Numbered from the stretch's first letter, positions 24,509 through 33,463 are shown. The stretch: 39,114 bases of DNA from an uncultured Dialister sp. (GCF_900538805.1 NZ_UPZP01000010.1:1-39114), one strand, 5' to 3'. Notes: generated by a model from the letters alone, not told the origin. Program-made: numbers and translations.

Positions 24509-27500
24509 ATCGGTTTAACATGACCCGCTACTCCGTCACCCATCCGGTGGGCATCCTCATGATCGTCCTCTTCTTCGTCACTTTGGGGCTCTACAGCTAC
24601 TACCGCATCGGTGTGGAGCTGTATCCGAAAATCAATACGCCCTATGTGGTGGTAAGCGTGACCTACAGCGGCGCCGATGCGGAGTCCGTGGAGCAGCAGA
24701 TTACAAAGCCCGTGGAAGATGCCCTTTCTTCTGTTTCCAATGTGAAGCATATTACGTCCAAGTCAAAAACCGGGAAATCCCAGGTGACCCTGGAGCTTAA
24801 TTTCGACGCCGACGTGGATGCGGCAGCCGTGGATGCTTCCCAGAAGGTGAATGCCATCAGGAAAAGCCTTCCTGACGATGCGGATGATCCGGTGGTGGAA
24901 AAGAGGGATATGGACGCGGCCCCCATCCTTGACCTGGCCCTGGTTTCGCCGCATCCTTTGGATGAAATGTATTCCCTGGCCCAGAACACCTTGACCAATG
25001 ATTTCACCAAGGCCGACGGCGTGTCGGATGTGGAGCTTTCCGGCGGCAGGGACCCGGAAATTGCGGTCAAAATAGACCGGGACCGGCTGGCGTACTACGG
25101 CATTTCCATGAATGATGTTATCAACGCCCTGAAAAGGGAAAATAAGCTGGCCCCCTCCGGCTCCTCCTACACCGACCGGCGGCAGACCCAGATTCGCCTG
25201 AGTGCCCAGTACCACTCGGTGGATGACATCAAGAAAATCCACCTCACCGCAGGAAGCGAGGAATCCATTCCCATCACCGCCCTGGGGGATGTGGTGCGGC
25301 AGGATAAGAAGGTGTCCCGCTATGCCCGGATTAACGGCCAGGACGCCGTGGGCATATCCATTTACAAAAACAGCGACGCCAACCTGGTTTCCACGTCCGA
25401 CGCCGTTATGACGGTGCTGGACCAGCTGCGGCAGGAATATCCGGACTATCAGTTCATCGTGGTCAACGATTCCGCCGCCTACGTAAGGACCGCCCTGCAT
25501 AACACCCTGGGCACCCTGGTGGAAGGCCTTTTCACCACCGGCCTGGTGCTGTTCCTCTTCCTTAGGGGCTGGCGCTCCGCAGCGGCTGTGATGATTGCCA
25601 TTCCGACCTCCCTCATTGCCTCCTTCTTTGCCATGTATATGGCGGGATTTACATTCAACATGATGTCCCTCATGGGCATGACCCTATGTATAGGCATTCT
25701 GGTGGATGATTCCATCGTGGTTCTGGAAAATATCCACCGCCATCTGGCGAAGGGGGAGAGCCCGGAAGAGGCGGCGGTGAACGGACGTATGGAAATCGGT
25801 ATGGCAGCCATTGCCATTACCATCTGCGACGTGGTGGTGTACCTGCCTATTGCCTTCATGACCAGCATGACCGGGCAGTTCTTCCGGCAGTTCGGCCTCA
25901 CCATCGTTTTTGCGTCCCTCTTTTCCCTTTTCATTTCCTTCACTTTGACCCCCATGCTGGCGTCCCGCTTCTTCCGGGAAGGTCTCAAGGTACCGGATAC
26001 GAAGCTCTGGCGCACCATGGATCGCATAGAAAACAGCATCCAGGATTTCTATGCCGAAGCCCTCCACTGGAGCTTCTTCCATAAGAAAAAGCTTTTTGCC
26101 GGTGTGGCCCTGTCCCTTATCATCTTTACCGCCATGGTGCCCCTGGGCATTATCGGCAGGGAGTACATGCCCCGCACCGATGAAAGCGGCTTCAACGTGC
26201 AGATCAAGCTTCCCACCGACGCCAGCATCGAGCGTACCGACGCCGTCATCACCAAGCTGGAGGAGTATCTCTCCCAGGTGCCGGAGGCCAAGTACTACAT
26301 GGCCATGGTGGGAGGTGGGAACGGCGTCAATTCCGGCCGTATCCGGGTTTCCCTGGAAGACAGGCAGGACCGGAACCGCTCCATATGGGAAATCACCGAT
26401 GAAATGAGAAACTGGATTTCCAAAAACATCCAGGACGGCGATGTAAGAATCAAGGAAGACCAGGCCTCCGTGTCCGGCACTTCCGGCGGCGGTCTGGGCC
26501 AGGGCGGCGGCGCCTTCCGTCTGGAACTCCGGGGCAATAACATGCAGGATCTGATTCAGGCCTCTGAAATGGCACAGGATATGCTGAAGAATGGAAATTA
26601 CGGCGTCACCGATATCAGCTCCACCTACCAGGAAGGGCTGCCGGAGCTTTCCATCATTCCGGATCGGGAAAAGCTGAAATACTACGGCGTTACTGTCGGA
26701 AGCCTCTACGACACCCTGTCTTCTGCCATCAGCGGCAGCGGAGGCGGCGTCCTTCCCAACGACGTGAAGAACAGCGGCAACGATACGGATATCAATGTCT
26801 ATTTCAACGGCGGCGAATCCTATAAAAAGTCGGACCTGGCAGTGATTCCCATTGAAACATCAAAGGGCATTGTCCATATATCCGACGTGGCGCAGATTAA
26901 GGATGAAGAAGGACCCATTACCATCAACCGCACCGACAAGCAGCGGTCCATCATCATCGGCGCCAATCCCGGCAGCCGGCCCTTAAGCCAGGTCATCAGC
27001 GAAGTGACCAATGGCCTCAATAACGCCGGTCTGCCCAAGTCCGTGAGCTTCCGCTTCTCCGGACAGGCGGACAGCATGAACCAGAGCTTCACGGAACTGC
27101 TGGCGGCCCTCCTCATGGGCATGGTGCTGGTGTACATGGTCCTTTCCGTACTCTATGAGTCCGCCAAGACATCCTTCATCCGCATGTTCTCCCTGCCCTT
27201 CGGCCTCATCGGCTCCCTTTTCTTCCTCTTCCTCATGAACGATTCCCTGAATATTTACTCCATGATCGGTATCATCGTCATGGACGGCGTGGTGGCCAAG
27301 AACGGCACCCTCCTTCTGGACTATACCCTGACCCTCATGCATACAAAGGGCATGAATCCAAAGGACGCCGTCATCGAAGCAGGCAAAACAAGGCTCCGTC
27401 CTATCCTCATGACCACCTTCACCATGATTGTGGGCATGATACCTACGGCCCTGGCAGTGACAGCGGGATCCGAAACCAGAAGCTCCATGGCCTGGGTGAT

Positions 27501-27618
27501 TATCGGCGGCCTTCTGACCTCCACCATCTTTACCCTCCTTGTGATGCCCATGATTTTCCTCTTCTTTGAAAATCACTCCCTCCTTCATTTCCTGAAACGG
27601 AAAGAGGCAGGGAAATAG
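24505..27618 (+). CDS. RND-family efflux pump (HAE1/AcrB type)
   Basis: A proton-driven inner-membrane exporter of 1037 residues, a normal length. The N-terminal TM1 is followed by the first large periplasmic loop, then TM2-TM6 with the two adjacent Asp residues in GILVDDSIVVLENIHRH (proton relay). The second half repeats this layout, with GIIVMDGVVAKNGTLLLDY in the matching helix. It carries a Gly/Ser-rich loop (SGTSGGGLGQGGGAF). It is co-transcribed with the adaptor, and no TolC-like outer-membrane factor is in the window, so that partner must be elsewhere. Substrates are unknown. Confidence 0.95.
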   Translation: MNRFNMTRYSVTHPVGILMIVLFFVTLGLYSYYRIGVELYPKINTPYVVVSVTYSGADAESVEQQITKPVEDALSSVSNVKHITSKSKTGKSQVTLELNFDADVDAAAVDASQKVNAIRKSLPDDADDPVVEKRDMDAAPILDLALVSPHPLDEMYSLAQNTLTNDFTKADGVSDVELSGGRDPEIAVKIDRDRLAYYGISMNDVINALKRENKLAPSGSSYTDRRQTQIRLSAQYHSVDDIKKIHLTAGSEESIPITALGDVVRQDKKVSRYARINGQDAVGISIYKNSDANLVSTSDAVMTVLDQLRQEYPDYQFIVVNDSAAYVRTALHNTLGTLVEGLFTTGLVLFLFLRGWRSAAAVMIAIPTSLIASFFAMYMAGFTFNMMSLMGMTLCIGILVDDSIVVLENIHRHLAKGESPEEAAVNGRMEIGMAAIAITICDVVVYLPIAFMTSMTGQFFRQFGLTIVFASLFSLFISFTLTPMLASRFFREGLKVPDTKLWRTMDRIENSIQDFYAEALHWSFFHKKKLFAGVALSLIIFTAMVPLGIIGREYMPRTDESGFNVQIKLPTDASIERTDAVITKLEEYLSQVPEAKYYMAMVGGGNGVNSGRIRVSLEDRQDRNRSIWEITDEMRNWISKNIQDGDVRIKEDQASVSGTSGGGLGQGGGAFRLELRGNNMQDLIQASEMAQDMLKNGNYGVTDISSTYQEGLPELSIIPDREKLKYYGVTVGSLYDTLSSAISGSGGGVLPNDVKNSGNDTDINVYFNGGESYKKSDLAVIPIETSKGIVHISDVAQIKDEEGPITINRTDKQRSIIIGANPGSRPLSQVISEVTNGLNNAGLPKSVSFRFSGQADSMNQSFTELLAALLMGMVLVYMVLSVLYESAKTSFIRMFSLPFGLIGSLFFLFLMNDSLNIYSMIGIIVMDGVVAKNGTLLLDYTLTLMHTKGMNPKDAVIEAGKTRLRPILMTTFTMIVGMIPTALAVTAGSETRSSMAWVIIGGLLTSTIFTLLVMPMIFLFFENHSLLHFLKRKEAGK

Positions 27619-27626
27619 AAAATCAA

Positions 27627-27657
27627 AAATCCCGGGAAATGCACTCCCCGGGATTTT
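27627..27657 (+). terminator. Terminator of the efflux operon
   Basis: AAATCCCGGG pairs with CCCGGGATTT around a 10-base loop, a few bases after the stop codon. Confidence 0.85.
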
Positions 27658-27692
27658 CTATTTCCTAAAAAAGCAGACTTTACAAAATCTAT

Positions 27693-27722
27693 ATAGAAAT
27701 TTTTCTATTTATATAGTATAAT
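27693..27722 (+). promoter_or_regulatory. surE promoter with a small palindrome
   Basis: TAGAAA (27694-27699) and a perfect TATAAT (27717-27722) are 17 bp apart. ATAGAAA-TT-TTTCTAT (27693-27708) is a perfect inverted repeat over the -35 box, possibly an operator or only AT-rich chance. Confidence 0.5.
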
Positions 27723-27761
27723 AAAAGAATCAGAATCCATATTTTAGAAATCAGGTGAACT

Positions 27762-28520
27762 ATGCACATTTTTATGACCAACGATGACGGCTTTGAATCT
27801 CCCGGACTGATTGAAATGGCAAAGAAACTCTCCCGCCTGGGCCGGGTCACCGTGATTGCTCCCAACCGGGGAAGAAGCTCCTGCTCCTCCTCCCTGTCCC
27901 TGCAGACCTATCTTCGTATGTGGCACAAGGAAAGCTACGGCGAAAATATTTCCGTCCTCTCCTGCAACGGCACCACCGCCGACTGCTGCAAACTGGCCCT
28001 GGAACACTGGCTTAGAAACGACATGCCGGACCTGGTGGTGTCGGGCATCAACAACGGCTACAACAGCGGCACCGACTGCCTTTACAGCGGCACCGTGGCC
28101 GGCGCCCTGGAAGGGGCGGTGTTCGGCATCCCGTCCATTGCCATTTCTGCTGAAACCATAAAGGATAAGGATTTCCTTGAAAAGGCATCCTCCTTTGCCT
28201 ATGAAATCGTGAAGAAATATTTCGTAGATGAAAAATACAAAGGCACCTTAAGCCTGAACATGCCTAAAGAGGGGAAAGAACTTTCCTTTGAAAATCTGAA
28301 AGTGGCAAAGCTGGGCGTGCAGCGCTATGAAAATGCCATTCGTGAAATGAAGGACCCCTCGGGACACCTGGGCTTCTGGCTTTCCGGCAAAATGCTTCCC
28401 GACGCAGCGCCGGACACCGACGTTTTCTGGATTCACCGCGGCTATCCTACATTGACGCCGCTTACCTGGAATATGACAGACTGGGACGCTTTGAAAAAGG
28501 TAAAGAATTCCATAAAATAG
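27762..28520 (+). CDS. surE: 5'/3'-nucleotidase SurE
   Basis: A 252-residue metal-dependent nucleoside monophosphate phosphatase. The metal-binding TNDDG motif (Asp8, Asp9) is at the N-terminus, the next ligand Ser is in GRSSCSSS (about 39-44), and SGINNGYNSG (about 90-100) gives the Asn ligand; YSGTVAGALEG and GIPSIAIS follow as in the family. Start at ATG 27762 is the only choice compatible with the N-terminal motif. It is a single-gene unit, convergent with the pyridoxal kinase-like gene across a shared terminator. Confidence 0.95.
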   Translation: MHIFMTNDDGFESPGLIEMAKKLSRLGRVTVIAPNRGRSSCSSSLSLQTYLRMWHKESYGENISVLSCNGTTADCCKLALEHWLRNDMPDLVVSGINNGYNSGTDCLYSGTVAGALEGAVFGIPSIAISAETIKDKDFLEKASSFAYEIVKKYFVDEKYKGTLSLNMPKEGKELSFENLKVAKLGVQRYENAIREMKDPSGHLGFWLSGKMLPDAAPDTDVFWIHRGYPTLTPLTWNMTDWDALKKVKNSIK

Positions 28521-28526
28521 AACCAA

Positions 28527-28556
28527 TAAAAAAACAGCCCTCAGGCTGTTTTTTTA
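28527..28556. terminator. Bidirectional terminator between surE and the kinase gene
   Basis: ACAGCC-CTCA-GGCTGT flanked by A-rich and T-rich runs works for both convergent genes. Confidence 0.9.
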
Positions 28557-28565
28557 TTGAATTGA

Positions 28566-29399
28566 TCACTCTTCCCAAAGCTTTGGCAGGCACGGTTCCA
28601 CCTGCACCCCTTCCCGGTAATCACTGCCCTGGTCATAGGTGTATTCAATGGCGTAGGAAAGGAAGGATGCCGCTTTCTTTACGGCGTCGGCCAAACTCTT
28701 CCCCTGAAGGAGGGAGCCCGTCACCACACTGGTGAAAAGATCGCCGGTGCCGCAGGTGGCAAAGGGAATGCGCTGCACCTTGTAATCGGTGTAGGTGCCC
28801 TCATTGGCATCGAAGCAGGCAATGCGGATGGTGCCCTTATCCGACGGCACGCTGGTAATCACCACCTGCTTGGGCCCTTTGGCGGTCAGGTCATGGGCGA
28901 TAGAAAGAAGGGCATCGGTGGTAACCGGCTTGTCGTCATAGGGACGGTCCGTCAAAAGGCAGGCCTCCGTGTAGTTCGGCGTTACCACCGTGGCGGCGCC
29001 GATGAGTTTCTTCATTTCCGTCACAATGTCCGGTTTGAAAACGGGATAGAGCTTTCCATCATCCGCCATGGCCGGGTCCACCACCACCAGCGTATCCTTT
29101 TTTGCAAAACGGGAAATGGCGTCAAGGACGATACCAATCTGCCCGGCATCTGCCAGAAAACCGCTGTAAATGGCGTCATAGGAAAATCCCAGCTTCTGCC
29201 ATTTGTCCATGAATTCCTTCATATGAGGCGTGAAATCGGAAAAAGTGAAATCACCGTAGGTGAGATTATTGCTGAAAATAGCGGTGGGGAAGGGGTTCAC
29301 CTGGAAACCCATGGCAGAAATCACCGGCAGCGCCGCAGTGAGAGAGCAGCGCCCAAAGGCACATAAATCATGAATAGCGAGAACACGTTTAGTAGACAT
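28566..29399 (-). CDS. Pyridoxal/pyridoxamine kinase-like protein (PfkB/ribokinase fold)
   Basis: The 277-residue protein resembles pyridoxal kinases: LAIHDLCAFGRCSLTAALPV at the N-terminus, VVDPAMADDGKLY (nucleotide-side), VVTPNYTEACLLT, and the C-terminal anion-hole motif CGTGDLFTS with its catalytic Asp. It would phosphorylate pyridoxal-type vitamers in the cytoplasm to feed PLP synthesis. Firmicute members are often named pyridoxamine kinase; related enzymes also act on hydroxymethylpyrimidine, so substrate is not certain. AGGAGG precedes the ATG. Confidence 0.88.
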   Translation of the reverse strand: MSTKRVLAIHDLCAFGRCSLTAALPVISAMGFQVNPFPTAIFSNNLTYGDFTFSDFTPHMKEFMDKWQKLGFSYDAIYSGFLADAGQIGIVLDAISRFAKKDTLVVVDPAMADDGKLYPVFKPDIVTEMKKLIGAATVVTPNYTEACLLTDRPYDDKPVTTDALLSIAHDLTAKGPKQVVITSVPSDKGTIRIACFDANEGTYTDYKVQRIPFATCGTGDLFTSVVTGSLLQGKSLADAVKKAASFLSYAIEYTYDQGSDYREGVQVEPCLPKLWEE

Positions 29400-29521
29400 A
29401 GGAATCCTCCTCTATGATGGGAAATTGACTGCATATCAGTTTTCCTGTAATAAACTTATTCTACTCCGCCGCTGGTACTGCGTAAATTGCCAATTTATGA
29501 ATAAAAGATATGACCAGGAGG

Positions 29522-29676
29522 CGGCTGTCGGCTGTCCGCTATCTGCTGTTCGCTATCCGCTGTCGACTGTCGGCTATCCGCTATCCGCTGTCGGCTGTCG
29601 GCTATCCGCTGTCCGCTATCCGCTATCCGCTTTCCGCTTATCGCTGTTCGCTTATCGCTGTTCGCTTATCGCTGTC
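29522..29676. repeat. Period-7 tandem array, about 22 units
   Basis: Roughly 22 degenerate 7-bp units alternate between CCGCTAT, CGGCTGT and TCGCTGT types. The later units alternate strictly between TCGCTTA and TCGCTGT. Same family as 8378-8430. Because seven is not a multiple of three, the array reads as a repeating pseudo-peptide in every frame. Confidence 0.9.
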
Positions 29677-29689
29677 AGCCTTCCCGCCT

Positions 29690-29995
29690 GCCACCGTCAT
29701 CCTGAGCGAAGCGAAGGATCTCGGTAAGAATTGCATATGAGTGAAATGCCGTTAAATACCAGGAAAGAAGTGAAGTACCGGAACCCGGCATGAATAACCA
29801 TGGTTTTCAATTACGGCAGGTACCGAGATTCTTCGCCGGCGTTCAGAATGGTTGGTGGGCCAACTAAAAGAAAGGCCCTTTAATGGGCAGGTTAAGGGCC
29901 AACTTTGGCCGACTCGCACATTCTATGCAGAATGCGCGCAGAGTCCGTCAGGAAGTCCCGTAACGCTGACTTCATACTCATCGCCGTAGGCGATA
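29690..29995. repeat. Island of dispersed repeat modules
   Basis: Contains CGTCATCCTGAGCGAAGCG...GATCTCGGTA (29695) and a partner ACCGAGATTCTTCGCC (29822). Then come GGCC-AACTTT-GGCC and CATTC-TATGCA-GAATG (29892-29936), whose counterpart at 37238-37280 has different paired stems around the same TATGCA loop, and last ATCGCC-GTA-GGCGAT (29980-29994). Confidence 0.75.
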
Positions 29996-30003
29996 CAACA
30001 ACC

Positions 30004-30055
30004 CTTTGAACCTTAAGAACCTTTTGAACCTTCTGAACCCGGCCGCGAAGCGGCC
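30004..30055. repeat. Period-9 array and hairpin before the csoR promoter
   Basis: Four 9-bp units ending in GAACC (30004-30039) lead into the hairpin GGCCGC-GAA-GCGGCC (30041-30055). The csoR promoter starts ten bases later. Confidence 0.8.
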
Positions 30056-30064
30056 ATGATCCCC

Positions 30065-30094
30065 TTGACAGGGGACCCCAGGGGGGTGTAGTAT
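30065..30094 (+). promoter_or_regulatory. csoR-copA promoter with probable CsoR operator
   Basis: A perfect TTGACA (30065-30070) and TAGTAT (30089-30094) are 18 bp apart; TATTAT at 30092 is an alternative. The spacer holds GGGGACCCC (30071-30079) and a run of six G, the GC-tract palindrome style of known CsoR operators, so copper-dependent autorepression is likely. Confidence 0.65.
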
Positions 30095-30143
30095 TATAGC
30101 CGTTACAGATAAAAGATAAGAGTTCTCAATAAGCGAGGTCATG

Positions 30144-30455
30144 ATGAGCGAAGAAAAAGAACAGGAAAGCTGCGAATGCCGACATACCCTTCGGACGGAC
30201 CGAGAAAGGAAGGTCCTTCTCACCCGGCTGAAAACGGTGGAGGGGCAGATTCGAGGCATTGAAAAAATGGTGGAAAACGACGCCTACTGTCCTGACATTG
30301 TGATGCAGGTGTCTGCCGTTACCAATGCGCTGAACAGTTTCAACAAGATCCTCCTTGCTGCCCATATCCGGGGCTGTGTCACCGAAGACATCCGGGAAGG
30401 AAAGGAAGACAAGGTGGACGAGCTCTGCAGTATGCTGCAGAAGGTGATGAAATAA
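30144..30455 (+). CDS. csoR: Copper-sensing repressor CsoR
   Basis: A 103-residue all-helical DUF156-family repressor. The Cu(I) ligands of CsoR are conserved with exact spacing: Cys49, His74 and Cys78 (25 and 4 residues apart). This sets it apart from the sulfur-sensing and formaldehyde-sensing members, which lack this full set. An N-terminal extension has Cys10 and Cys12. ATG at 30144 is favoured over 30141 by GAGG at 30135-30138. copA follows after 37 bp, so CsoR presumably represses its own operon and releases when Cu(I) binds. Confidence 0.92.
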   Translation: MSEEKEQESCECRHTLRTDRERKVLLTRLKTVEGQIRGIEKMVENDAYCPDIVMQVSAVTNALNSFNKILLAAHIRGCVTEDIREGKEDKVDELCSMLQKVMK

Positions 30456-30492
30456 AAATTTCATCGGTCATATCATGAAAGATGGTGATTCA

Positions 30493-33288
30493 ATGAGTGA
30501 GAATAAATGCCAATACGTGGTGACCGGCATGACCTGTGCCGCCTGCCAGGCCCATGTGGAAAAAGCGGTGAGCAAAGTACCGGGGGTGGACAAGGTGACG
30601 GTATCCCTCCTCACCAATTCCATGGCCGTAGAAGGAAGCGCACCTGCCTCGGACGTGGTGAAGGCGGTGGAAAAGGCAGGCTACGGCGCCAAACCCATGG
30701 GCGCCTCCGAGAGGGGCATGTCCAAACTGGAAGCGGAAAAGGAGGCTTTGGAGGACCATGAAACGCCGAAGCTGAAAAGAAGGCTTCTCCTTTCCATCAT
30801 TTTCCTTTTCATCCTCATGTACTTTACCATGGGCCACAACATGCTGGGATTTCCGGTGCCCTCTTTCCTTGACCACAACCATTTGGGCATTGCTTTAACG
30901 GAAATGATTCTGGCCCTCATTGTGATGGCAGTGAACCATGCCTTCTTCACATCGGGGTTCAAATCCTTTTTCCACGGCAGCCCCAATATGGATACCCTGG
31001 TGGCCCTGGGCTCCTCTGTTTCCTTCGTGTGGTCCCTCTACGTATTCTATAAGATGACCTGGCTCATAACGGAAGGGGCGTCCAATATGGATATTATGCC
31101 TCTGTACCATGACCAGCTTTACTTTGAGTCCGCCGCCATGATTCCGGCCCTCATTACTGTAGGGAAACTCCTGGAGTCCATTTCCAAGGGACGTACCACC
31201 GACGCATTGAAGAGCCTTATGAAAATCGCACCGAAAACGGCGCTGGTGGAAAGGGAGGGAAAGGAATCCCTCATTCCCGTGGAAGAAGTGCGGGCAGGAG
31301 ATATATTCATCGTGAAACCCGGCGAATCGGTGCCGGTGGACGGTGAAATCCTGGATGGTGAAACGGCGGTGGACGAGTCCGCCTTAACCGGCGAATCGGT
31401 GCCGGTGGACAAGAAACCCGGCGATTCGGTGAGCGCCGCCACCATGAACACCAGCGGGTATATCCGCGCCCGGGCCCTTCGGGTAGGGGAGAACACCACC
31501 TTCGCCCAGATTATCCGCATGGTCAGCGATGCTGCTGCCACCAAGGCTCCCATCGCCCGCATTGCGGACAAAGTATCGGCGGTGTTCGTTCCGGCGGTGA
31601 TTCTCATTGCCATCCTTGTATTCATTCTTTGGACCCTGCTGGGCGCTCCTGTTTCCACGGCCCTGGAATACGCCATCTGCGTCCTCGTCATTTCCTGCCC
31701 CTGTGCCCTGGGTCTGGCAACACCGGTGGCCATTATGGTAGGCAATGGCATGGGTGCTAAAAACGGCATCCTCTTCAAAACCAGCGAAGCCCTGGAAAAT
31801 GCAGGGAAAATCAATATCGCCGTCATGGATAAAACCGGCACCATTACGGAAGGAAAACCGGAGGTCACCGATATCATTCCGGCAGAAGGAGTCTCGGAAA
31901 AGGAACTTCTGGAAAAGGCCTACGCCCTGGAAGTGAAATCGGAGCATCCCCTGGCGCAGGCAGTGGTGAATGATGGAAATCGGAAAGGTGTGAAAGCCCT
32001 TCCTCTCACCGACTTCAGAATCCTCTCCGGCCATGGACTGGAAGGCAGCCTTGGAGGAAAGAAACTCCACGGCGGCTCTTCCTCCTATATTTCCACTTTG
32101 ACCTCCATCAAAGAACTCAGGGAGAAGGCGGAAACCCTGGCGGAAGAAGGAAAGACGCCCCTCTTCTTTGAAGAGGATGGCAGACTGCTTGGTCTCATTG
32201 CGGTGGCCGATGTGATTAAAAAAGACTCTCCCAAGGCCATCAAAGAACTTGAGGCCATGGGCATCCAGGTGGTCATGCTCACCGGCGATAATGAAAAAAC
32301 CGCCGCTGCCATTGCCAAAAAAGCCGGCGTGGACCATGTAATTGCAGGCGTCCTTCCTGATGGGAAAGAAGAAGTCATCAGGAAGCTTCAGGCCTATGGA
32401 AAGGTGGCCATGGTGGGCGACGGCATCAATGACGCCCCGGCCCTGGTGAAAGCGGATACGGGCATTGCCATCGGCGCCGGCACCGACGTGGCCATCGACT
32501 CCGCCGACATTGTACTCATGAACTCCCGCCTCACCGACGTATCGGCGGCAGTACGCCTTTCTCGAGAGACACTGAAAAATATTCACGAAAACCTTTTCTG
32601 GGCCTTCGCCTACAACGTGCTCCTCATCCCCATGGCCGCCGGCCTCTATCCCGGTATCCGCATGAATCCCATGTGGGGCGCCGCCGCCATGTCCCTCTCC
32701 AGTTTCACCGTCTGCATGAACGCCCTCCGGCTGAACCTCTTCAACCTCCGGAATGCATCCAGCGATAGAAAGAAAAAGATGGTCACCATTCCGGACTGGA
32801 AAGCAATTTCCGGAAAACCGAAGCCTGCAGAAGAAAAGAAAGAAGGAAACAGGGCGGAACTCTTGGTGGAAGGCATGATGTGCGAAAACTGCGAAAACCA
32901 CGTGAAGAAAGCACTGGAATCCCTGCCCTTCATTACCAGGGCACAGGCGGACCACAAAACAGGCCGCGTGTCCATTACATACAGCTCACAACCCGACGAA
33001 GCAGCCATGAAAGAAGCGCTGGCCAAGGCGGATTATGAATATAAAGAAATCATATTTCCAAAGGAGGAAACAAACATGAAAGAAACAGTTAAAATCGAAG
33101 GTATGATGTGCAATCACTGCGAAGCCACCGTCAAGAAAGCCCTGGAAGCTCTGGACGGTGTGGAAAAGGCGGACGTATCCCACGAAAAAGGCACCGCCGT
33201 CCTCACCCTGGACAAGGCAGTGGCCGATGGAGACATCAAAAAGGCCATCGAAGACAAGGACTACACCTTCGTGGGCATTGAAAAATAA
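30493..33288 (+). CDS. copA: Copper-exporting P1B-type ATPase with a C-terminal CopZ-like domain
   Basis: CopA pumps Cu(I) out of the cytoplasm using ATP. Of 931 residues, HMA domain 1 has Cys15/Cys18 (MTCAAC). The membrane/ATPase core has TGES (about 299), the CPC ion-binding motif (about 402-404), phosphorylated DKTGT (about 446), an HP motif and GDGIND (about 642). It then continues into two more HMA domains: GMMCENC (about 797-800) and GMMCNHC (about 873-876). Most CopA proteins end after the ATPase core; here the tail looks like a captured CopZ chaperone with its own ribosome binding site. The start is ATG 30493 (or 30475, which has no ribosome binding site). Confidence 0.95.
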   Translation: MSENKCQYVVTGMTCAACQAHVEKAVSKVPGVDKVTVSLLTNSMAVEGSAPASDVVKAVEKAGYGAKPMGASERGMSKLEAEKEALEDHETPKLKRRLLLSIIFLFILMYFTMGHNMLGFPVPSFLDHNHLGIALTEMILALIVMAVNHAFFTSGFKSFFHGSPNMDTLVALGSSVSFVWSLYVFYKMTWLITEGASNMDIMPLYHDQLYFESAAMIPALITVGKLLESISKGRTTDALKSLMKIAPKTALVEREGKESLIPVEEVRAGDIFIVKPGESVPVDGEILDGETAVDESALTGESVPVDKKPGDSVSAATMNTSGYIRARALRVGENTTFAQIIRMVSDAAATKAPIARIADKVSAVFVPAVILIAILVFILWTLLGAPVSTALEYAICVLVISCPCALGLATPVAIMVGNGMGAKNGILFKTSEALENAGKINIAVMDKTGTITEGKPEVTDIIPAEGVSEKELLEKAYALEVKSEHPLAQAVVNDGNRKGVKALPLTDFRILSGHGLEGSLGGKKLHGGSSSYISTLTSIKELREKAETLAEEGKTPLFFEEDGRLLGLIAVADVIKKDSPKAIKELEAMGIQVVMLTGDNEKTAAAIAKKAGVDHVIAGVLPDGKEEVIRKLQAYGKVAMVGDGINDAPALVKADTGIAIGAGTDVAIDSADIVLMNSRLTDVSAAVRLSRETLKNIHENLFWAFAYNVLLIPMAAGLYPGIRMNPMWGAAAMSLSSFTVCMNALRLNLFNLRNASSDRKKKMVTIPDWKAISGKPKPAEEKKEGNRAELLVEGMMCENCENHVKKALESLPFITRAQADHKTGRVSITYSSQPDEAAMKEALAKADYEYKEIIFPKEETNMKETVKIEGMMCNHCEATVKKALEALDGVEKADVSHEKGTAVLTLDKAVADGDIKKAIEDKDYTFVGIEK
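33060..33067 (+). promoter_or_regulatory. Internal ribosome binding site inside copA
   Basis: AAAGGAGG, a near-perfect Shine-Dalgarno sequence, is eight bases before an in-frame ATG at 33076 inside copA. It is as strong as any genuine start site in the window. Confidence 0.75.
33076..33288 (+). CDS. copZ: CopZ-like copper chaperone, internal start within copA
   Basis: Translation from the internal ATG would give a free 70-residue HMA protein, the normal size of CopZ, with the Cu(I) motif MMCNHC near its start and the usual alpha-beta ferredoxin-like fold. The same residues also form the end of CopA because no stop codon separates them. Two products from one message (fused and free) would be expected; this is inferred from the ribosome binding site, not shown. 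It may reflect the recent loss of a stop codon between separate copA and copZ genes. Confidence 0.6.
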   Translation: MKETVKIEGMMCNHCEATVKKALEALDGVEKADVSHEKGTAVLTLDKAVADGDIKKAIEDKDYTFVGIEK

Positions 33289-33301
33289 GGAAATCCAAAA
33301 A

Positions 33302-33337
33302 GCCGTGAAGCGGGAAACCGCTTCACGGCTTTTATTT
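33302..33337 (+). terminator. Terminator of the copper operon
   Basis: GCCGTGAAGCGG and CCGCTTCACGGC form a perfect 12-bp stem with a GAAA loop, followed by a T-rich run. Confidence 0.93.
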
Positions 33338-33377
33338 TGGAAAAATAAAAACCAGCCTGCATAAAGGCTGGTCTTTG

Positions 33378-33463
33378 TGGTGCCGGAGGCGGGACTTGAA
33401 CCCGCACGATGTTGCCATCGCCAGATTTTGAGTCTGGTGCGTCTGCCATTCCGCCACTCCGGC
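33378..33463 (-). tRNA. tRNA-Leu (anticodon CAA)
   Basis: On the minus strand the 86-nt sequence folds as a class II tRNA: acceptor GCCGGAG with CTCCGGC, anticodon stem CCAGA/TCTGG around loop CTCAAAA, a long variable arm, the T-loop GTTCAAGTC, and an encoded 3' CCA. It reads the UUG codon. Confidence 0.95.

Noticed and set aside
29425..29740. Small frames with repeating YPLSAV-like peptides
   Set aside because: They come from the 7-bp tandem array read in any frame; no ribosome binding site.
31384..32955. 523-codon open frame antisense to copA
   Set aside because: No start signal or family features; copA on the other strand is certain.
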